Assembly: GCA_937900215.1 (NCBI GenBank)
Contig: CALCFH010000194.1
Location: 1-13,677, forward strand
DNA from: an uncultured Cryomorphaceae bacterium
Lineage (GTDB): Bacteria; Bacteroidota; Bacteroidia; Flavobacteriales; Schleiferiaceae
Direction of reading: 5' to 3'
Length of the DNA: 13,677 bases
In this document: positions 7,405 to 13,677 of the stretch, piece by piece
How the letters are laid out: each line of letters opens with the position of its first letter
How positions within the stretch are numbered: position 1 is the first letter of the stretch
The notes under the pieces: model-generated
Told to the model about the DNA's origin: nothing
The model's database searches: none
Seen by the model: the letters and a program-made list of their open reading frames with translations, nothing else
Made by a program: the position numbers and the translations under genes

Positions 7405-8471
7405 TGACCCCGTATTTGTTTATACATCGTATGCAATTGTTCGCCCAACTTCTTCGGATCTGCCATCGATTTTGCCCACTCTCTGCTTTTGTCATTTTCC
7501 CGTATGGCCATTTCAATGCCTTTTCGGATGGAAGCTACCTCCAATGGATCTACCGACACCGCCCTTCCTTCAAAAATCTCTAATACTTCCGCGTTCCTTC
7601 CAACCACCGCCCCGCAACCGCACGCCAAGGCCTCTAAAGTACTTAAGCCTGTAGTCTCAAAGAAACTAGGCAATATATGGGCAGCCGATTGCTCATAGAG
7701 CGGCTTTAACTCTTTGGAATCTAAATGGTCTATAAAAACAATCTTTTCCCCAGCTTGTCGCCGGCACTCTATGTAATAGGCTTTGTGATTGGGCGCCGCT
7801 CGTCCAACCAAGGTTAAGCTATAGTCCGTATTTCTTACCGCTTGTATGAGGCGGAGCTGATTCTTCAAGGGTTCAAACCGGCCTACACAAAGAAGTTCTT
7901 TATTCTCTCTTACCGCTTCTATCTTATCGAAATAATGGGTTTGGATGGGAGGAAGTAAAACGACACGCTTCTCTTCCGACAGAGAATAATAGCGTGCGAT
8001 TCGATTTAATTCTGAGCGGCTCGCTCCAATTACCATGCTCGAATAATCCAATAGCTTTTGAACCGATTTCGCATGTCCCAGAAATAAATAACGCCAACTA
8101 GACAGGGGACGTTGGGCCTTTAAAGTACGTAGAATTTCTTTCAACCACTCTATTGTGGAAGGAGAGAAAGAACGTGAAAGGAATCGTCGCATGCCCGACT
8201 CAGACTGAGACTCTACAGAAGAATAGTCTACGAAAATGGCTTGAATAACAAGGGGAACGTCTGGATATAGGCGGATGAGCTCTATGCCCAGTTCTGGCCT
8301 ATTGAGATTGAAATGATGAAGGAGATCGGGCTTGCATTCAGCTGGCCAATTCTCTTGGGTATAGCCCATTACACCCTGTGTTTTCAGGGCCTCAATGGTT
8401 TGCAACAAATGATGCGTATCTCCACCTGGCCTTTTGAAGGCATCTATGCGAGAACTGAATAACACATTCAT
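7401..8471 (-). CDS. Glycosyltransferase family 4 protein
   Basis: This 356-residue GT-B fold enzyme is read from ATG 8471, giving MNVLFSSRIDAFKRPGGDTH, a normal GT4 N terminus with the PGGD loop. A GTG at 8522 would add 17 residues unlike the family, so it is not used. The C-terminal domain shows ELLCVGRFEPLKNQ, a nucleotide-binding strand and loop. The EX7E motif is in SFFETTGLSTLEALACG, where the two glutamates bind the donor sugar nucleotide. The middle region (KSVQKLLDYSSMVIGASRSE) fits the linker before the second Rossmann domain. The retaining sugar transferase type is clear; donor and acceptor are not. It is the first gene of a two-gene unit with the DUF1972 enzyme, overlapping it by four bases. 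A good Bacteroidota promoter about 190 bases upstream probably drives both. Confidence 0.88.
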   Translation of the reverse strand: MNVLFSSRIDAFKRPGGDTHHLLQTIEALKTQGVMGYTQENWPAECKPDLLHHFNLNRPELGIELIRLYPDVPLVIQAIFVDYSSVESQSESGMRRFLSRSFSPSTIEWLKEILRTLKAQRPLSSWRYLFLGHAKSVQKLLDYSSMVIGASRSELNRIARYYSLSEEKRVVLLPPIQTHYFDKIEAVRENKELLCVGRFEPLKNQLRLIQAVRNTDYSLTLVGRAAPNHKAYYIECRRQAGEKIVFIDHLDSKELKPLYEQSAAHILPSFFETTGLSTLEALACGCGAVVGRNAEVLEIFEGRAVSVDPLEVASIRKGIEMAIRENDKSREWAKSMADPKKLGEQLHTMYKQIRGQ

Positions 8472-8547
8472 TGGGTGAAAATACTTCTTCTTTATTTCAC
8501 TAGCCACTGCAATTTGCAGCACAAGGCGTTTATGGCCTAAGAACTAA

Positions 8548-8676
8548 ATGGTTCAAGAAGATGCATACAAATTGGAAGAATACGAAAAACCACCTGACAC
8601 ACCTTACCATAGGATTTTACGACAATTCGCTTGCAAAAGGTTGAATCGTATGCTTGTTCTTTTTGCAAACTTATGA
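8548..8676 (+). CDS. Doubtful small reading frame, 42 codons
   Basis: An ATG at 8548 opens 42 codons ending in TGA at 8674-8676. The product starts MVQEDAYKLEEYEKPPDTPY and continues as a basic stretch (ILRQFACKRLNRM). The composition looks protein-like, with a charged first half and a basic/hydrophobic second half. However, a TAA codon sits immediately before the ATG, there is no ribosome binding site, and the frame runs against both neighbouring genes and through the likely glycosyltransferase promoter. It resembles no family I know. Chance is the more likely explanation. Confidence 0.12.
   Translation: MVQEDAYKLEEYEKPPDTPYHRILRQFACKRLNRMLVLFANL
8631..8668. repeat. Inverted repeat TTGCAAAA overlapping the glycosyltransferase promoter
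   Basis: TTGCAAAA at 8631-8638 is the exact reverse complement of TTTTGCAA at 8661-8668. With flanking bases the arms extend to about 12 positions with two mismatches, one of which is a G-U pair if transcribed. The right arm overlaps the -7 box of the minus-strand promoter and the predicted start point. It could be an operator pair or the root of a leader hairpin; nothing more can be said. Confidence 0.45.
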
Positions 8677-8695
8677 ATTATAAAGAATAAAGCAA
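8666..8695 (-). promoter_or_regulatory. Promoter of the glycosyltransferase unit (Bacteroidota sigma-A type)
   Basis: On the minus strand TTG (8695-8693), a 19-base spacer and TAAGTTTG (8673-8666) match the Bacteroidota pattern TTTG-N19-21-TAnnTTTG. Only the first -33 base differs (CTTG for TTTG). Transcription would start near 8660 and leave a leader of about 190 bases before the GT4 ATG at 8471. Confidence 0.6.
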
Positions 8696-8957
8696 GGTTA
8701 AAACATTATGCGATGATTAGCTTCTCTCATCCCCATCTCAACTTCTATTTCAATTTGCCGGCTTCTATGCTTTACTTATATCACTTTATTACGCAATCAA
8801 AGAGCAGTGCAGGAGACTGAATCGCAGAAACCATTCATTTGAAACTTTTAAATAATTACAATGGCAATTGCATGGACATCCGTGGCAACATAAAGTTTGC
8901 AACCGCTTTCTTTCAATACAAAACAATTTCTTGAATAAAACAAGCCAGTGCTGCGGG

Positions 8958-10487
8958 CTATTCAGCCCAATCGGCTTTGTCTAAACTTCGATATTGTATG
9001 GCTTCTGCCAAATGGTGCAAGCCTATCGAATCCGATCCATCTAAATCAGCAATGGTTCTTGAAACCCTCAAAATGCGATCATAGGCTCTTGCCGAAAGCT
9101 TCATTCGCTCCATTGCCACTGCAATGGTTTTTCTTGATTCTTCATCTAGCACGCAATAATGCTCCACTTGTTTCCGGCTCATCATGGCATTTGAAAAAAC
9201 CGAATTCTGACCTTTGAATCGCTGGTTTTGAATTGTGCGGGCTTTGATTATCCTTTCTCTAAAATCCGTGCTCGATTCTAAGACTGCCTTTGCTTGCAAG
9301 GCCGATGTTTCAACGGGTGTAACCTCAATATGCAAATCAATTCGATCCATCAACGGACCGCTAATCCTATTGAGGTATTTCCGCACAGCGCCAGGTGGAC
9401 AAGTACATTCTTTCTCAGGGTGATTGTGAAATCCGCAGGGACAAGGGTTCATAGAGGCGACAAGCATAAATCCTGCGGGATAGTCTACCACTGACTTTGC
9501 CCGAGAGATGGTTACTTTTCTTTCCTCCATGGGTTGTCGCAGCACTTCCAAAACCTGCCGCTTAAACTCGGGTAATTCATCAAGAAAGAGCACCCCATTG
9601 TGCGCTAAAGAAATCTCACCAGGTTGAGGATGGCTTCCTCCCCCCACCAAGGCCACATCTGAAATACTGTGATGTGGGGAGCGAAAAGGTCGGGTTCCAA
9701 CCAATCCTTTTACACCACCGCTTTTAGTAGCAACCGAATAAATACGGGTGGTTTCCAACGCTTCTTCAAATTCCATAGGTGGAAGGATTCCGGGCAAACG
9801 TTTTGCAATCATGGTTTTCCCTGCCCCCGGAGGGCCAATGAGCAATAGATTATGTCCTCCCGCTGCCGCCACTTCAAGTGCCCTCTTCACAGCTTGTTGT
9901 CCTTTTACCTCATTCAGATCAAGGAAACTAGGGCTCACAGACTCTGTTTTGTAACCAGACTGAACAGGCGCATGCTTCGTTGGATTGGCAAGAAAATCAA
10001 GTACATCGCGAATGTTCTCCATTCCGTAAACGGGCAATCCCTCAACTAGCGCTGCTTCAAGGGCATTGGCTGCGGGCAAAATCATTCCCTTAAAGCCTGC
10101 ATCTCGAGCGTATATAGCCATAGAAAGAGCTCCACGAATAGGATTAATACTTCCATCCAACGAAAGCTCACCCATGATTAAATAGTCTGAAAACAAGTGG
10201 CTTTCACACTGAGCGGTGCATCCTAAAATGCCCAAAGCCATGGGCAAATCGTAGGCTGATCCCTCTTTGCGGATATCGGCTGGTGCCATATTGATGGTTA
10301 CAGTCTTACCTGGATAATGATAGCCCGTATTCTTTAAGGCCGCTCGAATTCGAAAATAAGCCTCCTTCATGGCGTTATCAGGAAGACCCACTAAGAAAAA
10401 TTTACTGCCATTTGAGATATGAACCTCAATCTCTACCGGCAAGGCTTCAATGCCACTCACGGCGCAGCCAAATAGTCTCACAATCAT
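8958..10487 (-). CDS. yifB: ComM/YifB family AAA+ ATPase (Mg-chelatase-like)
   Basis: The 509-residue length and domain order match the family. An N-terminal ChlI/Lon-like domain (residues about 1-170) opens with MIVRLFGCAVSGIEA and contains VGLPDNAMKEA and NMAPADIRKEGSAYDLP. The AAA+ core carries Walker A GPPGAGKT at 218-225 and Walker B GVLFLDELPEF near 297-307. A cysteine cluster, NPCPCGFHNHPEKECTCPPG, lies near 346-365. The C-terminal Mg_chelatase_C region ends in SRTIADLDGSDSIGLHHLAEAIQYR. In Haemophilus and Vibrio the relative ComM is a hexameric branch-migration helicase that extends recombination during natural transformation; the same role here is inferred. The gene is single, transcribed away from the tRNAs. 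The start at 10487 fits the conserved N terminus exactly. A -7-like octamer lies about 60 bases upstream. Confidence 0.93.
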   Translation of the reverse strand: MIVRLFGCAVSGIEALPVEIEVHISNGSKFFLVGLPDNAMKEAYFRIRAALKNTGYHYPGKTVTINMAPADIRKEGSAYDLPMALGILGCTAQCESHLFSDYLIMGELSLDGSINPIRGALSMAIYARDAGFKGMILPAANALEAALVEGLPVYGMENIRDVLDFLANPTKHAPVQSGYKTESVSPSFLDLNEVKGQQAVKRALEVAAAGGHNLLLIGPPGAGKTMIAKRLPGILPPMEFEEALETTRIYSVATKSGGVKGLVGTRPFRSPHHSISDVALVGGGSHPQPGEISLAHNGVLFLDELPEFKRQVLEVLRQPMEERKVTISRAKSVVDYPAGFMLVASMNPCPCGFHNHPEKECTCPPGAVRKYLNRISGPLMDRIDLHIEVTPVETSALQAKAVLESSTDFRERIIKARTIQNQRFKGQNSVFSNAMMSRKQVEHYCVLDEESRKTIAVAMERMKLSARAYDRILRVSRTIADLDGSDSIGLHHLAEAIQYRSLDKADWAE

Positions 10488-10828
10488 GTAGGCAATATAT
10501 TACTGATTTTTATTCTATACTAATGTCAAAGTATACGGATTTAGCAATCAAATTTACAGATTACTAGAATTCAGAGTGTTGATATACAATGTGTTAAACA
10601 AATTAGCTGAGGCAGATGTAAGTAGGTGTTCCGACTAATCCTAGTCTTGAAAATCAAGAAGCATGGCCGTCAGTATACAGCATAAAACAAAGGCGATCTA
10701 TTTGAAATAGAGATGAGAAAGGTAGAATGCGAATGAACGAGAAAGCCGGATTCATTCCTAGTATAAAGAATAGAATGTCAGTGAAACACCATCAAAAGCA
10801 AAACAGACTTATTTGAAGGTCTAGAAAG
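10488..10828. other. 341-base region without a gene, rich in short dyads
   Basis: The region lies between the yifB start and the tRNA-Leu terminator. Perfect short inverted repeats are GACTA-ATCC-TAGTC (10633-10646), TCTTGA-AAA-TCAAGA (10645-10659), TCTATTT-G-AAATAGA (10697-10711), and GAATGAA/TTCATTC around a 13-base loop (10731-10757). The longest reading frames I found are under 30 codons, for example 10733-10816 on the plus strand, and are not convincing. It probably holds yifB regulatory DNA; a small RNA cannot be excluded. Confidence 0.5.
10549..10556 (-). promoter_or_regulatory. Candidate -7 element of the yifB promoter
   Basis: The minus-strand octamer TAAATTTG matches TAnnTTTG exactly and lies 62 bases before the yifB ATG. 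No TTG occurs 19-21 bases further upstream, so support is limited to one box in A/T-rich DNA. Confidence 0.27.
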
Positions 10829-10829
10829 C

Positions 10830-10855
10830 AAAAAGCCCTGCGAATGCAGAGCTTT
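10830..10855 (-). terminator. Intrinsic terminator downstream of tRNA-Leu
   Basis: On the minus strand AAAGCTCTGC (10855-10846), a 4-base loop ATTC and GCAGGGCTTT (10841-10832) form a 10-pair stem with one U-G wobble. The stem runs into five T residues (10834-10830). It begins 38 bases after the 3' end of tRNA-Leu, the right place and strand to end the tRNA transcript. Confidence 0.8.
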
Positions 10856-10892
10856 CAGGCAAAAAAAGAAAAAAATATAATACACATTTTTG

Positions 10893-10978
10893 TGCTCGAG
10901 ACGGGAATCGAACCCGTACGGGCCTTACAGCCCACGGGATTTTAAGTCCCGCGTGTCTACCTATTCCACCACCCGAGC
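10893..10978 (-). tRNA. tRNA-Leu (anticodon TAA)
   Basis: This is an 86-nucleotide class II tRNA. The acceptor stem GCTCGGG pairs with CTCGAGC (one G-U), with discriminator A at 10893. The anticodon stem CGGGA/TCCCG encloses the loop CTTAAAA, which gives anticodon TAA (10942-10944). A long variable arm (GGGCTGTAAGGCCC) follows, as in leucine tRNAs, and the T arm CGGGTTCGATTCCCG is canonical. CCA is not encoded (CAA follows the discriminator), so it must be added after transcription. It reads UUA codons and probably UUG. It lies 61 bases downstream of tRNA-Gly on the same strand, with a terminator in between. Confidence 0.97.
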
Positions 10979-11006
10979 GGCCATCAAAGTCAGATTGACT
11001 TCGAAT

Positions 11007-11033
11007 AAAAAAAGCCATCGGTAGAGATGGCTT
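11007..11033 (-). terminator. Intrinsic terminator between tRNA-Gly and tRNA-Leu
   Basis: On the minus strand AAGCCATC (11033-11026) and GATGGCTT (11019-11012) form an 8-pair stem with a 6-base loop. The stem runs directly into a run of seven T residues (11013-11007). It starts 7 bases after the end of tRNA-Gly. The shape is that of a textbook intrinsic terminator. Confidence 0.8.
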
Positions 11034-11039
11034 CTCTTG

Positions 11040-11112
<73 letters not shown>

Positions 11113-11132
11113 GATTCCTCAAATGAGGGCGA

Positions 11133-11163
11133 CAAATGTATAACAAAAGAGGCATTTTGCAAA
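11133..11163 (-). promoter_or_regulatory. Promoter of tRNA-Gly (full Bacteroidota consensus)
   Basis: On the minus strand TTTG (11163-11160), exactly 19 bases and TACATTTG (11140-11133) reproduce the Bacteroidota sigma-A consensus TTTG-N19-TAnnTTTG without a mismatch. The -33 box begins only 9 bases after the mutS stop codon, and transcription should start about 15 bases before the mature tRNA-Gly 5' end. This is the best promoter in the window and the right type for a highly expressed RNA gene. Confidence 0.78.
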
Positions 11164-11171
11164 TGGATTTT

Positions 11172-13676
11172 TTAATGCTGAAGCTTCTTTTGAAGATCAT
11201 TTAGAAATATCAATGCCTCCACCGGAGTTAGACTATTGACATCCAGTCCAATAATCATGCTTTTAACCTCTTGTAATAGAGGATCATCCATTTGAATTAA
11301 ACTCAATTGAAACGCCTCTTTTGGCTTTGATTTTCCTGAATCTGGCCTTTTATCTTCAAAGAATTTTAGCATTTGCTCTGCCTTTTTTACAACAAATTGT
11401 GGCATTCCAGCCATTTTTGCCACATGAATTCCAAAGCTATGAGCACTTCCACCCCTTTGTAGTTTTCTTAAAAAGACAATTTCCTTTCCGACCTCTTTCA
11501 CACTCACATTGTAATTTACTATTCGCTCATGCGATTCTGTCATCTCATTCAACTCATGGTAATGGGTGGCAAACAACGTTAAAGGCTTGGTTGGATGTTC
11601 GTGTAAAAAAGAAGTAATAGACCAAGCGATAGAAACGCCATCGTAGGTGCTTGTACCTCTTCCAATCTCATCCAATAGCACCAGACAATTTCCTTGTAAA
11701 TTATTGAGAATGCTCGCCGACTCGTTCATCTCTACCATAAAAGTAGACTCTCCCTTCGAAATATTATCAGACGCACCCACCCTCACAAAAAGCCGATCTA
11801 ACAAAGGCAATTCTGCCTTTTCTGCCGCCACAAAACATCCACTTTGAGCCAATAAGCAATTCAATCCTACCTGCCTTAGCAGGGCCGATTTTCCTGCCAT
11901 ATTTGGACCTGTGATCACTGCAATTTGCTCTTTATCTGAATCCAATAAAATTCCATTGGAGATATACGGCGTGCCGGTTGGAAGGGTAGTTTCTATAACA
12001 GGATGTCTTGCCTCTACCAGATTCAAAGACTTACCATCTTCAATCCAACTGGGTCTGCAATACTTCTTTTCAAGGGATAGAGAAGCAAAAGAAGACAAAG
12101 CGTCTAGCTTGCCGATATATCTGGCATTTTCTATAAAAGACTGCACCTTGTATTCCAGAGAGTGCACCAATTCAGAATAGAGCTTATTTTCAATGGCCGA
12201 TATCTTCTCTTCTGCATTCAATATTCTCTCTTCGTATTCTTTTAATTCATCGGTTATATAGCGTTCTGCAGACACAAGTGTTTGCTTCCGAATCCAAGTC
12301 TCTGGAACCTGATCTCTATAAATATTACGAACCTCCAGAAAGTAGCCAAAAACATTATTAAAACTGATCTTAAGGCTGTTAATACCCGTGTTTTTAATCT
12401 CTCTATCCAGCAAATTCTTGAGGTGTTGCTTTCCGTTTAGGAGCAGATCACGCAGAGAGTCTAACTCCTCATTCATACCCGATCGAATGGCTCCCGATTT
12501 CTGGATTAAAACTGGTGGGTCATCAGATAAAGTTTTTAGGATGGAGCTTAATTCGCTGTTGACATCCTTCCAAGCGCCCAAAAAATGATTGAGTTCTTTA
12601 GTCTGAAGATGCTCATAAAATAATTTCAACGATCTCGCAAGATAGAAAAGCTCACGCGGACCAATTCGCTGTGCTGCTAGACGAGAAACACTGCGCTCTA
12701 AATCTGGAATGCGCTCCAAAACACCCCTTAATTTTGAACATAGAAAATCATCCTCCACAAAAAATTGAACGGTATTCAAGCGCTCTTCAATTTCATCTTT
12801 TCTTCTCAAGGGAGCCGAAAGCCACCTCCTTACCACTCTTTTTCCCATAGACGTTATAGACTTATCTACTACATCAATTAGGGAAACACCGTCAAGGCTA
12901 TTGGATTGAAGAACTTCTAAATTTCGCAGAGTAAACCGATCGAGCCACATATACGAGTCATCGGTAAGAAGTTGGATGGTAGAAATATGTGCCATTTTTT
13001 GATGGCCGTTTTGAATGAGATATTGAAGTGCCATACCCGCTGCCACCACTCCTATACTACTGGCATCCAACCCAAATCCTTTGACACCATAGGTTTGAAA
13101 GTGGGATGTAATGGTATTCACTGCATGGGCAGGCTTACACGCCCAATCGGGCAGTGTACTCAAGTAAAACGAACTGCCATAGCGTTCTTCAAAAGTGCTT
13201 TTGAGGCTGAGTGGGATTACTACTTCCTTGGGCTCTAAAGAAGTGAGTAATCGGTCGAGGTCAGGCACTCCATCTTCCACAACCAGAAATTCACCAGTAG
13301 AAATATCAATGAATGCCAGCCCTTCTTGGTTTCCATTTATACACCAGGAAGCCAGAAAATTGTTCTTTCCATCTTTTAAAATCCCTTCTCTAAAGTGGGC
13401 TCCAGGCGTGACTAATTCGGTAACGCCTCTTTTTACAATACTCTTAGTTGTTTTAGGATCCTCTAACTGTTCGCAAATGGCCACACGTTGGCCTGCTTGA
13501 ATTAAGCGTGGCATATAGGTTTCCAGAGAGTGGTACGGAAATCCAGCTAATTCTATTTCAGATGCAGATCCATTGGCTCGTTTGGTTAGAACTATTCCTA
13601 GAATTTTTGAAGCCGTTACCGCATCTTCGCCAAAGGTTTCATAGAAGTCACCCACGCGAAAAAGCAATAATGCACC
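11172..13676 (-). CDS. mutS: DNA mismatch repair protein MutS, 5' end outside the window
   Basis: MutS binds mismatches and, with ATP and MutL, starts strand repair. The frame stays open to the right edge, with codons for Gly-Ala-Leu before a TTG at 13667. The true start and a few dozen residues are therefore missing; about 834 codons are visible. The mismatch-recognition domain opens with LLFRVGDFYETFGEDA, including the Phe-x-Glu that contacts the mismatch. The core and clamp regions follow. The ATPase has Walker A ITGPNMAGKSALLRQ (Ala where many MutS have Gly), the signature STFMVEMNESA, and Walker B LVLLDEIGRGTSTYDG. Near the C terminus QLSLI matches the sliding-clamp-binding pattern of MutS, followed by a dimerisation helix region (SLTPVEALIFLNDLQKKL). 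The protein ends with TAA at 11172-11174, close to the tRNA-Gly promoter. Confidence 0.96.
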   Translation of the reverse strand, partial: GALLLFRVGDFYETFGEDAVTASKILGIVLTKRANGSASEIELAGFPYHSLETYMPRLIQAGQRVAICEQLEDPKTTKSIVKRGVTELVTPGAHFREGILKDGKNNFLASWCINGNQEGLAFIDISTGEFLVVEDGVPDLDRLLTSLEPKEVVIPLSLKSTFEERYGSSFYLSTLPDWACKPAHAVNTITSHFQTYGVKGFGLDASSIGVVAAGMALQYLIQNGHQKMAHISTIQLLTDDSYMWLDRFTLRNLEVLQSNSLDGVSLIDVVDKSITSMGKRVVRRWLSAPLRRKDEIEERLNTVQFFVEDDFLCSKLRGVLERIPDLERSVSRLAAQRIGPRELFYLARSLKLFYEHLQTKELNHFLGAWKDVNSELSSILKTLSDDPPVLIQKSGAIRSGMNEELDSLRDLLLNGKQHLKNLLDREIKNTGINSLKISFNNVFGYFLEVRNIYRDQVPETWIRKQTLVSAERYITDELKEYEERILNAEEKISAIENKLYSELVHSLEYKVQSFIENARYIGKLDALSSFASLSLEKKYCRPSWIEDGKSLNLVEARHPVIETTLPTGTPYISNGILLDSDKEQIAVITGPNMAGKSALLRQVGLNCLLAQSGCFVAAEKAELPLLDRLFVRVGASDNISKGESTFMVEMNESASILNNLQGNCLVLLDEIGRGTSTYDGVSIAWSITSFLHEHPTKPLTLFATHYHELNEMTESHERIVNYNVSVKEVGKEIVFLRKLQRGGSAHSFGIHVAKMAGMPQFVVKKAEQMLKFFEDKRPDSGKSKPKEAFQLSLIQMDDPLLQEVKSMIIGLDVNSLTPVEALIFLNDLQKKLQH

Positions 13677-13677
13677 C

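Larger units (their letters stand above)
8472..8957. other. 486-base region without a convincing gene between yifB and the glycosyltransferase unit
   Basis: The region lies after the yifB stop and before the GT4 start. It contains the likely glycosyltransferase promoter (8666-8695), an inverted repeat around its start point (8631-8668), and one 42-codon plus-strand reading frame of doubtful status (8548-8676). Bases 8700-8957 are A/T-rich with a few short palindromes, such as GCAATTGC near 8863. I see no strong terminator after yifB, no tRNA and no recognisable gene remnant. Confidence 0.6.

Noticed and set aside
8472..8522. GTG start at 8522 for the GT4 glycosyltransferase
   Set aside because: The 17 added residues are unlike glycosyltransferase N termini, while ATG 8471 gives the expected MNVLFSSR strand and PGGD loop.
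10499..10545. TTGACA-like -35 box upstream of yifB (minus strand)
   Set aside because: No -10 box is found at 16-18 bases, and Bacteroidota do not use the TTGACA/TATAAT consensus for housekeeping promoters.

Overview
The window looks like chromosomal core DNA of a member of the Bacteroidota, possibly a flavobacterial relative. The protein types fit this: a long PpiD-type chaperone of about 730 residues, MutS with a GPNMAGKS Walker A motif, and a TM2/DUF2752/DUF4870-like/M48 gene set. Two putative promoters also match the Bacteroidota form (TTTG or TTG, 19 bases, TAnnTTTG). The genus cannot be read from the sequence. No prophage, insertion sequence, CRISPR array or defence system is visible.

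Bases 1-4001 are read on the plus strand. The first unit is the 3' part of mrdA (PBP2), whose last four bases overlap rodA; together these are the elongasome transpeptidase and glycosyltransferase. After a 71-base gap comes a tight run of four small membrane-associated genes. They encode a TM2 protein, a DUF2752 protein with a CPACGTTR motif, a DUF4870-like protein and an M48 zinc metalloprotease. Every junction is an overlap (4, 25 and 4 bases), so they are very likely one transcript. Three of the four have no assigned function, which makes this the least understood part of the window.

Bases 3995-13677 are read on the minus strand. PpiD converges on the M48 gene and the two stop codons overlap by 7 bases. 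A strong hairpin lies inside the last codons of the M48 gene and probably ends transcription. Next, in plus coordinates, come a two-gene glycosyltransferase unit (DUF1972 type and GT4 type) with its own likely promoter, about 490 bases without a convincing gene, and the ComM/YifB AAA+ ATPase. A further 340 bases without a gene are rich in small dyads. Then follow tRNA-Leu(TAA), tRNA-Gly(GCC) and mutS, which runs off the right end. Each tRNA is followed by a clear intrinsic terminator, and tRNA-Gly has a near-ideal promoter placed directly after mutS.

The functions are mostly housekeeping: cell-wall elongation, envelope protein folding and proteolysis, surface glycan synthesis, DNA uptake or branch migration, mismatch repair and translation. 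I did not find a clearly new system. The best leads are the four-gene membrane/M48 cassette and several regulatory structures in or between genes.
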